Shown here: positions 1 to 11,755 of the stretch, piece by piece
Layout: each line of letters opens with the position of its first letter
Numbering within the stretch: position 1 is the stretch's first letter
Source: Pyricularia pennisetigena
Taxonomy: Eukaryota > Ascomycota > Sordariomycetes > Magnaporthales > Pyriculariaceae
DNA: 64,000 nt
Reading direction: 5' to 3'
Assembly (NCBI RefSeq): GCF_004337985.1
Contig: NC_043741.1
Coordinates: 3,045,348 to 3,109,347 of the forward strand
Program-made: the position numbers and the translations under genes
The notes under the pieces: model-generated
The model's input: the letters and a program-made list of their open reading frames with translations, nothing else
The model's database searches: none
What the model was told of the DNA's origin: nothing

Positions 1-1580
1 TGTCTCTTTTTCTCCCTGTCAAGCAAGCGTGTTGCCATCTTGTAGTATGATTGTGATGCCTAAAACTAGCGCATGGTGGCTATCCCAACACGCGACGCAA
101 AGATGCAGCGACAGCCTTGCAGCTGATGTAGCATCAACTCCACTGCTTGTTCATCTTTCCTGCTCATTTAGAGATCAAAACTCGGTGAATGTAGGCCACA
201 ATTCGCCGGGCAACTCAGCGATTCAACGCTATTCCATACACACATAATATAGCGCGTATTGTACAATGGATTTTAGGGTTTGAAAACCAGATGCGCGGGC
301 TGACTCCAGCTGACCTCTGGCGGCGCGACTTTCATCCTTGTCATGACGGGCAGCGTCAACCAACAACAAATCTGGCGCGTAGCAGAGCTATAGGTGCGCG
401 CATGATCTGATTGGCCCCTACCCCACTGTTGTGACATTGTCCCCACAGCAGGTCGAGACAGGTCTGCCCCTCCCAGGTTCTCTCAGGCGGTTAACGACCC
501 CGCCTGCCCTGTACGCTTGCTTGACTGAAGGGGTCGATCGGGTCCCTCCACGGTGTGATGGGAAGCTCCCCCAAGGGCAGCTAGCTTAGTCTAGGTCGTC
601 TTGGCAAACGCTTCCATGCTGGAGCTCTCTCTACCTTGCCGGCATTTGCCCAGTCACGGCCGTCTTGGCCATGATGCAAGTTGGGGTCAAAGATGAGTGG
701 GTATTCAAAAGCATTCGGACGCATCGAAAATATTCATTATATGCTCAAGGTGATTGTTATATTGAAGACATCAAGGGAGGTATCCAGCTTCCCTATGGTA
801 GATTCAACCGATGGATAAATGGTTAGCTGTTGTAATCAGCTTTGTTCCAGGATACACTGAAACAAGAGCGGCGATGCATTGACTGCGGCCTCCAATGACG
901 TACTGTCAGTGACTGGAGCTGGACCCCTCCTCCCCAACGTGAGGTTGCCCTGAACTATGTCGAAAAAAAGTCACCATGGATTGGATGTCACCCAACTCCC
1001 TAGAGACAACTCCCTGATACTCACTGATAGGGAGGGTGGTAAAAACCAGGGCAGTCAAAAATTGCTATGACCTTCAGTTTCGCAACAACTTGATTCTCTT
1101 TTCACTACTCATCAAATCATCCAACACTACTAGAAACGTGTACATTGGCCAAGTCGAGGTGTTTATTATTCTCGCTGTTCGTCGACGGTCTTGGCATTGT
1201 TTGTTGCTTGTTTGCCTTTTTTTACGAAGCAACTGCTTTGTTTGTTATCTTCACGTTCTCAACCCCCGCTACGACGTCTCTAGATTCCGACCCCTCATCC
1301 CGACCAACCAACTGCACGGAGAAGTAAGTAACTTACCTTGATTCATCTCGAGCTGAAGTTCCGCATCTTGCTTTTTTTTCCAGTGATCTTTTTCTTTTAT
1401 ATGTGAGGGGTAGCTTTTCACATTCCCATTCTCTTGCGGGCGATATGTTTGCTGCCTCAGTTTCGTCTTAGCAGATACCAACTTGGGATTCCTATCTGAG
1501 GGTCGTCATATTTCCAGGCTAATATAGGCATTCAGGACACTGGGAGCTCTGACTACGAACCTCTGATCATTACGCCCAAG
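1..1580. other. Intergenic region upstream of het-c
   Basis: No convincing gene is seen on either strand. It is the likely promoter and 5' UTR of het-c. A GT-AG pair that could delimit a 5' UTR intron is visible (consensus donor GTAAGTAA near 1323; candidate acceptors TTCCAG near 1383 and 1517), but nothing proves it. A CTAGCTTAGTCTAGG motif lies at 581-595 and belongs to a motif family repeated in other intergenic regions of the window. The small open frames here are short and resemble no known protein. Confidence 0.5.
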
Positions 1581-4179
1581 ATGGCTTCCCTCGATTCATC
1601 TCACATGATCATTGGACTCATCCTGCTCTTCTTCTTCACGCGACCTGCCCTAGCCTTCGGTGCTGGTAACATTGCCAGCATCTCCTCAGTGGAAGGCCAG
1701 AACTGTGAGCGCATATTTGTAGCTCTCCAAAATTCATGGCTTCTCTGGTTGCTGACATAGCTGCTACTTGGGCTTCAGGGCGTCACGGCGATATCGAGGA
1801 TGCCCTTCTCAAGATCGCTCTCGCCCGCGTGGCTGGCGGCAAGAAGTTCAGCAAGCTCGATGTCCTCCGTGTTTACTTCGGAAATTGGCTTCGGGATTAC
1901 AGTCAGGCCATCGATGTTGGAACCGTTAAGAATGTTTCTGCCGAGGCTGTGAGGCTCCTGCTGTGCATCTTGGGCTTCCTCACTTTTGGTTATGGCTCCC
2001 GCGAGTTTGAGGTTACCGCCGACCGCTTGGGCTGCTACCGACCTGAGGACCGTGAGTCCAGTTGCTCCACGAGGATCTAAGGCGAATGAGTGCTAAACTT
2101 CTACTTGCAGACATTGATAACCCAAAGAACTATGCCGACAATATTGACGCTCGCCAGTACGATGAGAGACTGCGTGGCCCTGTAGATGAGGGTACTGAAC
2201 TTGCAGTTGATGAGCAGACTGGTCTCAAGAATTACATTGCCAACGAGAACGCAGGCATCATGACCAGCGCGCAACACGTCAGGAGCCTTTTCACCCGTTG
2301 CATTGAGCTCGGACGGTCTTACGGAAGAAACCGAAACAAGAGTGACTTTTACGAAGCCCTCAGGCTATTGGGTACTGGTCTTCATTGCTTGGAGGACTAC
2401 TTTGCGCACAGCAACTACACAGAGCTTGCTCTGATCGAGATGGGAGAGCATGATGTATTTCCTCATGTTGGCCGCGATACCATGATACGTATCCCGGGCG
2501 CACGCCATGAAGTCTACCCTGTTGTCACTGGAACTTTCGGTGGTGTTGACTTTCTTCACTCCGTAACTGGAGAAGGTATGAATGCTTTGAGGCCATTTCT
2601 GGTTCTGCAATACTAACTTTTCTTTTGTCAGTATCGGACAAGTTGACCCAAAATGAGCTCCAGCAGCTGGAGAATACACTGGAGAACGAGCAGAGGAACG
2701 ACACTAGCAAGCTTCGAGACCTCCTTGACAAGATCCCAGATGGCCTGATTGGCGGTGACAAGAAGTCAAAGCTGAACGAAATTGAGGAAAACAACAATGC
2801 AGCGCAGATGGACCAGATACGTGTCTCGCCCAGGGAGCCGGAGGAGTTCACCCGCCAGATTCAACAGGTGTTCGGACAGATAATGCCTGTCATTGAGTTC
2901 CATGATGAGCTCCTCAAGACCATCTCGGAGAAACTTGACAAGATTCCCATACTGCCTAAGATCCTGGAACAGCTAGAGGAGCAGTTGTCGATGTTTGTTT
3001 TCACACAGATTGCGCCCTTCATTCTGCCAGTCATTCGCCAGATCAAGAATGAACTCATGACGGGCTCTTCGGAAATCATTGAGAGCAGCAAAAATGAGCA
3101 GCATATTGTATTTGAGGTGAGAAGCCCGGAGCATAAGGGGGCTAAGGGCTTATACTGACTCGCCTCTCAACCTAGGACGATCGCTGCACCGATCCCACGC
3201 ACTCGTAAGTAATTGAAGTATTTTGTCATGTGGTTTGGGCTCAACATGGCACAGTAGCTGATTATCAGACAGAATGCTTTCCAAGGATCATTTCACGAAC
3301 ATCCTCAACGAGGTTGCGGGACAAACTGCCAGTAAAGTTGTTGGTTGGGTTGTTCCACAGCTGATGGAGGCGTGGGATGACGATAACATGGACATTGACC
3401 GTCTCCTCAACCGGATCATCTATGGTGTTCTGCACCACCCAGCTCAACGTGAAATGGGTGATGATGGCGCCGAGGAAGGCCGTCGACTGATTTTTCAGTC
3501 AATCGAAGAGTGGTGGAACCACATGAGCGAGGATGCCAAGGATGACTACCGGCGGAAATTGTCACGCGACGGCGTTGAGAACGGCCAGAACCACAAGGAG
3601 GGAAATGATACAGGCCATGGCTGTTGCAAGCCTTTAGGCATGCACAAGAACTTCAAAGAAGGTGGCACTATGGAGGATCGCATTGCTGGTGCTGCTGCCG
3701 GCGCCATCCTTGGCGGTTTGACCAGTGGCATTTCTGACTTAGTTTCGCAGGCCTCAGGTGGCCAGGTCAACCTCCCACAGTACGAGAACAAGACGAGCTT
3801 CTCAGATGCCTTTAGCGGTGGTGGTCGTGAAGAGTCTGGTAGCAGCGGCGGCGGGCTCCAAGGCATGATCGGCAATATCATCGGCAGTGCTTTCAAGAAT
3901 GAGGACACGGAGTCCTTCTCGAGCCGGCGCGAGGATCATGATGGAGGTCACAGCCAGTCCTTCTCACAGTACGGACGTTCCGACTCGGGCAATAGGTACG
4001 GTCAAGCGGAATACAGGGAGACGGAGTATGACGACGGTAGCAGGCGTAGCGAGTACCGCAGGTACGAGCAAGACGAAGACGGCGGCTCGTCCAGATATGA
4101 ACGTCGAACCGAGACACACTACGAGAGTAGCCAACAGAGCTGGAGGCAAGAGGATGATGACCGACGGAGTGGATGGTAA
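1581..4179 (+). CDS. het-c: HET-C heterokaryon incompatibility protein
   Basis: Six exons (1581-1704, 1779-2051, 2111-2575, 2632-3116, 3176-3204, 3273-4179) give 760 aa. All introns are GT-AG, and the 29-nt exon 5 is needed to keep phase. Residues 1-25 look like a secretion signal (hydrophobic IIGLILLFFF, cleavage after PALA). The long middle part, with stretches such as GNWLRDYSQAID and LHCLEDYFAHSNYTEL, matches the fungal Het-C family. A glycine-zipper-like helix follows near residues 589-612, then a Gly/Ser-rich segment (about 641-665) and a Tyr/Arg/Asp/Ser-rich hydrophilic tail to the end, as in Neurospora HET-C. In Neurospora, allelic differences at het-c trigger cell death after hyphal fusion. 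Whether this species uses it that way is unknown. The start was chosen because it gives the signal peptide and the first exon joins in phase to the conserved region. Confidence 0.93.
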
Positions 4180-5212
4180 TTCTGACTGACGAGAGCCAGA
4201 TGCTGAGGTAGAACACTGATAAAACAGGCGTTGAGGTTCATCTGTCGGCGGCCGTATCAGATTTCTATCTGGACTTCCTTCATCTGGGTGTGCTTTCAAT
4301 CTGAGACTTGAGAGAAATGTACTTGAGACTGCTTAAACCATGAGATTTGCAATCCGCAAAAGATAAAGCAGCTATATGAGCCGAGTGGGCTCTTCAAATT
4401 ATTGATGTGTCAGTGGGTGTGGGCCAAGCTCAGCCTAAGAGGGGCAACAAGCCAGTTAAGTTGACATTGAACAGTGATAATAACCGCGCTCCATAACACT
4501 CTACGGGGGCTACAGGCCAAAGATTCCCGAGACTTGTTAGGTACCTAACTTTCGACCAGGGTTCTGCATGCTGCTCACTGTAAATACTCCGGAAAAGCCC
4601 CATGCAGACGTCAAAAAAAAAAAGGCACACACATGCCTTGGGAGATTTACTCTCATAATCTCCCTATGTTGTAGGTTGATTTGGAAAAATTCCTCTGGCA
4701 TTCAGACCTCTGGCCTCGATGATTTGATCCCCTGCAACCCAAGTAGTTAGTGACCATAGCTTGGGAGCTGAGCGTCTCCATACAGCAAGCATAACTCTTT
4801 GAGAAGAACCTTGAGCGTGTCACTGGCAAGGCAACACTTGATCCTGATAATTTTTCAAGTCTGAGCTCTCTTTCTGATGCATGACAAAGGGTTTTCATAG
4901 CAGCTGATTTGTTGGTATCTTCACGTTGAAGAAAAAAAAAACCAGAAAAGGTCTATTGTCACTCGAAGCCAGTTGACTTTGAGGAGCTATATATACCAAA
5001 AAAAAATAAGGCGCTAGTCGCGTGTACATGGCTTTGCTTAGGCACTTTGAAGCCTTGATATCTCTGGTGGGTATTATGAAATTTCATAAAAAAAAAAAAA
5101 AAAAGAATAGTCATCCGAGTGCTTTCTATAAGCGGGTATATGTGTGTCGTCAATCACGTCAAAAAAAAAAAAAAAACAAGTTATCGTTAGTGTCCTCTGA
5201 GCCAATCCGGGA
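4180..5212. other. Convergent intergenic region between het-c and the RING gene
   Basis: This holds the 3' UTRs of two convergent genes. No gene is seen. It contains several A-runs on the + strand (17 A at 5088-5104 and 16 A at 5161-5176), which lie downstream of the RING gene stop on that gene's own strand as T-runs. Confidence 0.5.
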
Positions 5213-7323
5213 TCATCCCTTGAACTGGGGAAATATGGTGCCCTTGGTTTTTTGCCCTGTAGATGGCGCAAAAGAAATTGACCGTTAGCAAACAATTCCG
5301 ACGAAACGAAACGTCGCCATGTGTGATACTTACAGATCGATTGGTCAGCCTGGCTGTTGGGTAGGCCACTCTCGATATCTGGTCCCGCGAGCTCCCTCAT
5401 CCTTCGCCGCGTCCGGGTCCCGGGACTCGCTCTCCCTTCAGCATCCAGACCGTCGCCAGGCTGGGTTGTGTCCCTGTCGTGATTCGTTGGCTGTGTGCGA
5501 GGTGTGGGCTTCTTTCTTGTGCTGCCCCAAATGAGCCCCGGCTTCTTGTCGGTGCTGCTGCCGACGTAATGTTCCTCATCGTCACTGATGACTATGCGCT
5601 CACGCAGCTTCCTCGTGGCGATCTCACGGCGCACCATGTTGTTTGTGATGCGTGGGGAATAGCCCTTGGGTAGCATACACGTTTTGCAGAGAGGGCACAG
5701 GGAGCTGAACTCGGATAAGAACTCGTCTATGCAGTCGGGATGGAATATGTGTCCGCAGGGAAGCTCGCGGATGATGGTTTCCCGGTCGACATAAGGCTGC
5801 AGGCAGATCAGGCACTCGGGTTGATCGCATAGAATGCTCAATCCCTGGCTCGTGGACGACGATGCCTGCTCTACTGATGACGGCGCGGAGACGGTGGTTG
5901 GCGATCCTGGCGGTGGGTTATCGTAGTGATTTGCGTATGTGAATACTGGGAAGTTCTGCACGTGATTGAGCGGTACCTTGACCCGCTTGATTCCCAGTGC
6001 TTCGAGGTTAACTTCGCCGGTCTGTACTCGCTTTCGCAAGCTCGAGCGTCTCTTACGGGCGACGCAGTGCAAGAAAATAGAAGTTGCGAGAACGATCCCG
6101 ACCAAGACGCCGAGAAATATAGGTATGGAGATCCAAAAGTTGTTGAAGGATGTGTCGACGTTGACGTTCATGGTCGTCCATATCCTTACATAATCCTCCT
6201 CTCTCGGGTCGTACATGGTGGAGATTTCGTCACCGAATGGCACAGTGGTGATGTTACCACTGTAAAGGCTGAGTTGGGTCATCATCTCGGCGCCAATGCG
6301 GCCTGGGACGGCAAAGACGGGAAACCTGTTCTGAAGCTTCCAGGAGTCATCCTCATCCAGGTCCCACAGGTCAGCGTCTGCAGGGGGCGGGGCATCAGTG
6401 CTGTTTGTGTCCCGGTAGAAGATGAAAGCACGGATGGGGTCCACGCGCGCAGACGCGAGGTATGACCGAGTGCATTCAGTGCTGATCCACGGCGCGAGGC
6501 CAACGAGGTTAAAAGATGTGGGTGGGAGATTGGCCCGACGGGTAACCATAGAGGGCACCATAGACGCGACCCTCTTCTGGCATGGGTCTTTTGGGCTCAG
6601 GTCAGGGACGTAAAGAAGCCCCTGAATATTTTGGGACGAGGTAACGTATGACGATGCCAGAGTTACAAGGTTCTCTGTGAACCGCGACGAGTAGGCCATT
6701 TGATTCTGGGAACGGTGCGTTAGTATGCATCCATCTTCAGTATGCCAAGGAAGAACATGTGGCGTTGACCTACTGAGATGGCCGATATGTTCTTGATAAC
6801 CGTGCTCGGTCCGGAGCCCTGGCCACTCTGGGCCGGATTATTGAGCAAAAGGCTACAGAAATATAGGTCATGTTAGCTACTGCAATTTGGAACCTTGGGG
6901 AACGTATTAACAAAGATACTTACACAACATTACTGATATCGACGAGGGCTATTGTGAGTACAAGATATCAGTCAGCGTGTGTAGTGGTGTTTGAGTCAAT
7001 GCACGACAGCTAAGTTAAGTTTTGTGGTAGGTAGTGGACTTGGCAAGCTTGGCACAACGGTTTGTACCGGCCGGCGCTATTTGCAAGCAAGTATGGCACA
7101 GTATCATCGATGGATGAATGGATGGATGGACGTTGTTTTCCTTGCTTTTATTTGTCTTTGGCGGGGCGCCATTGCAGCCAAGACACAGCCCGCTTGATTC
7201 TGCAGCCCGCCCCAATTTGCAACTGCCAAAAGCCTGTGCTGCTGCAAGCAAACCAGAACCAAAATGGCGGCAAAGCCACATGGAAAAAGACGTTTAAAGT
7301 AAAGCAAATTAATACTCACACAT
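5213..7323 (-). CDS. Membrane RING-H2 finger protein, probable E3 ubiquitin ligase
   Basis: The best model joins 7320-7323, 6924-6948, 6774-6852, 5334-6705 and 5213-5256 (minus strand), giving 507 aa. Residues about 40-180 are probably lumenal or extracellular (Cys-poor, PA-domain-like context). One membrane helix lies at about 226-248 (IPIFLGVLVGIVLATSIFL), followed by a basic stop-transfer stretch. A RING-H2 finger sits at about 334-376 with order C-x2-C, C-G-H, H-x2-C, C-P-L-C (C3H2C3 type). Proteins of this build act as membrane-bound ubiquitin ligases on endosome, vacuole or Golgi membranes; the substrate is unknown. The last exon encodes WQKTKGTIFPQFKG after a 77-nt intron. The 5' end is the weak part: the proposed first exon contributes only ATG plus one base, no signal peptide is predicted, and a start at 7281 joined through a GTACAA donor is a possible alternative. 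The exons from 6948 downward are firm. Confidence 0.75.
7105..7130. repeat. ATGG-type microsatellite
   Basis: Imperfect tandem TGGA/ATGG units lie inside the long first intron of the RING gene model. Similar short arrays recur at 7681-7700. Confidence 0.7.
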
Positions 7324-8298
7324 GCTCTCTTGCGATCAAACCATGTTTGGCATGGGACGGGTTTGTGTCACCATAGCACAGCACAAGATCGAATTGTTCA
7401 ATGAAATGGAATAAAATGTTGATGATGTCTGCGACTGCGAAAGGGACTCGAGATTCGATGAAATGGACGATGGCACGACCACGAGCGAGGGGTCGGCGAT
7501 GGTGATGTGTGTCGTCGGAAGACAAGGCAGACAAGACAGCCTAGGAAAAAAAAAGTAGAGTAGAAGGATTGAAAGCAAAGCCAAGAAATCTAGTGTTGAG
7601 TTAAGATTAGACGTCGTTTTTTTTAGTGCAATTATGATGTTGTCAAATCAACTCAAAAACAAAAAGAAAAAAATCAAACTGATTGATGGATGGATGATGG
7701 GCAAGCCCACAATGGTATGACGAGTGCTAGGTGGATGGTGGATGGATGATCAAAGCCAAGACAAGACAGACGTGGATGGTCAGGGCACGAAGATGACTGA
7801 CTGGGCGAATCTGGGGGACCAAGGGAACTTATCAATGCCAAGACTTGGACATGCGAACGGACTACGCCCTACTCCACATTGGGACGTTGCAAAAATGGAA
7901 ACTTTTTCACCCAATGTCAGGTCGGCTTGCCCCCACCCGGAAACTGACTGGGGTCGTGAAGGAAGAGAAAGGAGGGCCAAAAAAGAAGAAAAGACTGAAA
8001 AAAAAAATAAAAATAAAAAAAAAAGAAAGGGAAGATTTTACTGCTTAGGCAGCCACTGGGTAAACCTTGGTTTCAATCAAGCCAAATCCCAGGCCAGGTG
8101 CGGATGTGGTGCTGCTGTACATGTCATCCGTGGTTGATTATCGTCGGATACGGGACAAGGGCTGTTTCGGCTGGTCTCAGCCCCAGCCAGTAACAAAAGT
8201 AGGCCAAAGTCGAAGAGACCCGCCCTGTCGGGCGAAGCATTTTTCTGGGTTGTACAGGAAAAGCTTGTTTGTTCTTGTTCTGGGCCGAGGCCCACGCG

Positions 8299-8345
<47 letters not shown>

Positions 8346-9161
8346 AGCGTAATCTGCCTGGCACCGTACTTTGTTTGCTACAATCGATACTCCTTTCTTC
8401 CTAATGGTACCATCCGTACTACAGAAAATACATCATTACGCGGTCAGGCAGACTTTTCCTGTCTTCACTTTCTCCACTACCGTAGTATTTACAGTATTCA
8501 TCTTGCTCGTGTAGTCATCGCTAATCTGAAAGAGTTCCCTTCAGCGGCGACGGCCTGTGCACCATCCCCTGCTTCATCCAACGCTGCTGCTCTACCCAGG
8601 GACGCATGCACCACCATACCTACTGTAAACACGTTGCATTGATACAAAGGGGCGATAAAGTTTGGGCTAGAAATCATCTAGTTATGCAATACTCGTGAGC
8701 GATTAAGCCTAGCCTCGCAGACACTGAGAAAAAAATCAACTCCCTAGTAAATTCAAAGCACGCACAAAGGGACATGAAAAAGGAGACAACAGAAATAGCG
8801 AATTGCCTGGTCCTTTTGTCCATTTGGTGTCTGAGTGTGGAATCTACCGCCACCTGGAAAGCTTCTACCTTGTCTCGTTCAATTGTAGATCTCCGATTTG
8901 GGTGGGATTGCCCAGCTACCTTTCTACAAAGTTCCTGCTTGCCCTGACTAAAGTCCAAAGGGGGTAGGTAACACCGGTGGGTAATGTGGGTAACGAAGAG
9001 AAGATCTGTCCGTTTGTTTTGTCTCCCTTCTCCTCGTCAACCAGTAAAAAACCAAACTGTCAAAGTGATTGATCGACCCTCCACTGGCCTGGGAGCAGGT
9101 GTCTAGTTCACCGCGGTCTACACCACAGCCCTGTCGGGCCATTGGCATTGATAATAAGACC

Positions 9162-9192
<31 letters not shown>
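7324..9192. other. Intergenic region, RING gene promoter/5' UTR and GH45 3' flank
   Basis: No recognisable coding gene is seen. On the minus strand an exon-like piece (about 7316-7542) is bounded by a pyrimidine-rich acceptor ending CCTAG and by the GTGAGT donor used in the RING model, so a non-coding 5' UTR exon is likely. ATGG/TGGA-type short repeats are at 7681-7700 and 7731-7750. A 38-nt T run lies at 8301-8338 and a 28-nt T run at 9166-9193. Open frames here are short and low-complexity. Confidence 0.45.
8301..8338. repeat. Poly(T) tract, 38 nt
   Basis: An uninterrupted T homopolymer in intergenic DNA. The length is as read in the assembly, and homopolymer length is error-prone. Confidence 0.9.

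Positions 9193-9193
<1 letters not shown>
9166..9193. repeat. Poly(T) tract, 28 nt, abutting the GH45 stop codon
   Basis: On the GH45 coding strand this is a run of A that begins with the last base of the TGA stop codon, so the gene ends directly in genomically encoded poly(A). Confidence 0.9.
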
Positions 9194-10395
9194 CATGCTC
9201 GCACGCATCCGCTTTTGGAGGTGAGCTCGGACGGACAAGTGACCTGCTTGAATGACACGCTTGGGTTGTCGGCCCCCTTGAACCAGTCGAATCGCCAGTA
9301 ACAACCTTTCTTGAGCTTCTCCGGAAATGCTTCGCACTCGGATCTAGACCGGACCCCGCCATATCGCTCCCCCCATCCGTTGGCCGGCGCACCGTACTGG
9401 GCCGTGCATGCGTTGAATATACCAACACCGCCGCCGGGAATCTGTAGTATTTTATCATTATTATTATTATCATTCTTATTCTTACCATAGATTGATTCGT
9501 GCAGTTCAACAGAGAGCAGGTCCAGCAAATATCACAGTCAAAAAGGCAGGGAATCTTGGACGCACCGCAATGTCAAAATGGTTCTGTCCGAGATCACCGC
9601 CCGTATTTCTGAGAAGACTGGTATCAGCATCTGTATTCGGTAACCCGTATTTTACTCGTGTCAAAAGAAGAGTCTGGAAGCCGGTAGCTCACGTTGCCTG
9701 GACTATCAGACGGTCGACAATGACTGATTAGTGAATTATTCTAGTACGTCATGATGAGTTGCCGTAGGTTCAGGGATGCCCCCGGCCACATTAGATTGCT
9801 CACCTATCATCCTTTGCCCTGCCACTGGCCCACTGGTGAAAGTCAGTTCGTAACAGGCGCAACACCAGTCAGACTCGCGTTGACCAGAGATACGGACGGC
9901 CCTGGGTAAAAGATCAGCGTCATTATGGCGTTATTTCCGTGTTTTTTCGCGTCCATAATTTCGGACTCCTCGTGCACACCCGAAAACCCGGGACTCGTCC
10001 TGCTGACTTACGCGAAACCATAAGCCAATGAGTCGTTCACAGCGACTGGCTCCTGCGACGAGCACATGAAAGCTCCTCCGCCATTGTCACATCCGGATTC
10101 TGTTTCAAAGTAAAAGAAAAAGAAAAACAGAAGGTATCCGCGTCAGACATCTACCAGACGACGCTAGCAAGCCAGAGCCTCGCGCAAAGAACTCACTGGT
10201 GTTGCCTCCATCGTTCAGCGGGTTGTCCGCCTTGTCGCAGGTCCTCAGCGGTCCAGAAACGAGGTTCGCTTTACCGGGCCATCCGCACGATGGCTTACAG
10301 CAGTCCCAGTACCGCGTCGTGGCTCCGGTGCCCTGTACCTGTGCTGATACGGTAGCTGCCAGGCAGGCGAGGACCGCTGAGGTTATGGTCTTCAT
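9193..10395 (-). CDS. Secreted GH45 endo-1,4-beta-glucanase
   Basis: Six exons on the minus strand (10197-10395, 10012-10099, 9804-9901, 9693-9702, 9566-9608, 9193-9441) give 228 aa. Residues 1-18 are a typical signal peptide. The mature enzyme opens with [14 protein letters not shown], the GH45 signature, with the nucleophile/base Asp at residue 31. The second catalytic Asp is residue 144 in NHFDI, followed by [11 protein letters not shown]. Many cysteines match the disulphide-rich Barwin-like fold. It hydrolyses internal beta-1,4 bonds in cellulose outside the cell. No CBM1 or linker follows; the protein stops after the core. Exon 4 is only 10 nt, yet it is needed to give VQATNTGGDLG, the family sequence. 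Intron 5 carries a TTA-type microsatellite. The stop codon runs straight into a 27-A genomic tract. Expression is probably carbon-regulated, but no regulator site was identified with certainty. Confidence 0.93.
9457..9479. repeat. TTA-type microsatellite in a GH45 intron
   Basis: Short imperfect ATT/TTA repeats in the last intron of the GH45 gene. Confidence 0.7.
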
Positions 10396-11755
10396 CTTGG
10401 TCTTTGTTGAAGTTCCTACCGCATATAGGTATCTGGTTGTATATCTCCGAACGGTGTTTTTTTCCCCCTCTTATTCAAAAACAAAGACCCTAAACAGCTC
10501 AAATGTTGGTCAGAGGAAAAGATGTCGGATCATTATTGATCTCTAGGTAGAAGGCTGCCGGACGAGGTCGACTTATACCCCTCTCGGTGCCATGTTCCCC
10601 TTTCTGACATTCGGTGCCTGTAGAGGCTCGGCATATCCATTGGCACGGAGGGTTAATAAGGATTCCGCGAATTGGTGTATTGTAAAATAAAGCTCTCATC
10701 AAGGTAATGAGAGCAGCGTGCGTAGACAGGAGTTGCGGCGCGCGGTATATAAAGTGCCATGCCGTGCCCTTGACTTTACCCGTAGACTGACCCACTGATC
10801 AGCGTTGCTTGCTTGGCTTACAACACTCTCCATATATATAGCCTCCAGTCTTGCCCAGCCGTTCATACCCGGGTATGATGCTGTGACCAATCAAGCCATC
10901 TGTACATGAAAAGCAGAAGTATATCAACCGTTTCTAGAGACAAAATTTGCAAGGGCTACAGAAAAGCAATTGTAGAACCCGGATAGGCGCGGCGAGTTGG
11001 TCACTTGGATACCTAGGTGTGTGCGAGAACAACCCCGGAGAAAGCGTCCTTATACCAAGCTTTGCCGAGGCAGTTCAAGTCGGCCCCAGCTGTTCCGCAC
11101 CGCTTTTATCCGCCGCTCCGTGTTCATCAGTATCTGTTTTCTGAACCACCTGCCGAAGATGTCATCTCCACTATCTCGGCTGATTTGGCGGTCGGAAGGT
11201 GAAGGTCCATGTCATGCGAAGCGAAGCCAAATCTGCGCGAATTTCCTGGGTTTGCAATGCGAGCCAAGGGTATGTGCACATTTGGGCAGAAATATAGCCG
11301 GTCAAAAGCTTGGTAGTCCTGTCAAGTGTGAATATCACACTGCCGGGAATCGAAACAGGTGGGCAGAGACGTGTCGAAGTAGCTCAGACGATACGTAGAA
11401 GCCATGGTGTATAATTAATGTTGGTTGGTTGTGCAAAGCTTCAATAATCACTGATTTTCACTCTGTCATTTACCCCCTAGGGGTCGATGATGGCAATTAG
11501 CTGCCATTCAAGCAAGCTCAACTTGATGAATTTTCTCGTCTGGGTATCAATCATTCTTAGTCAATTAATGAGCGCTCTCCTCTGCCAAGGGGGCATCAAT
11601 CCGTCATTGCGAAGGCATCATTTCACTGAAACCTGCCATCAACCCAAGTGTCCCGCCGCAACTTCCCACACGGTTCTGGAGAGCCCAGGCTGTAAATTGT
11701 GTACACGCAAACGCCCCAAACCAATATGTTTTCCAAAGAATACAAAAATGGTAAA
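10396..11755. other. Intergenic region upstream of the GH45 gene
   Basis: The probable GH45 promoter plus the 3' flank of the Ada3 gene. TATA-like strings are present (CATATATATAG near 10831-10841 and GGTATATAAAG near 10743-10753), but neither can be assigned to a start site. No gene is seen. Confidence 0.45.
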
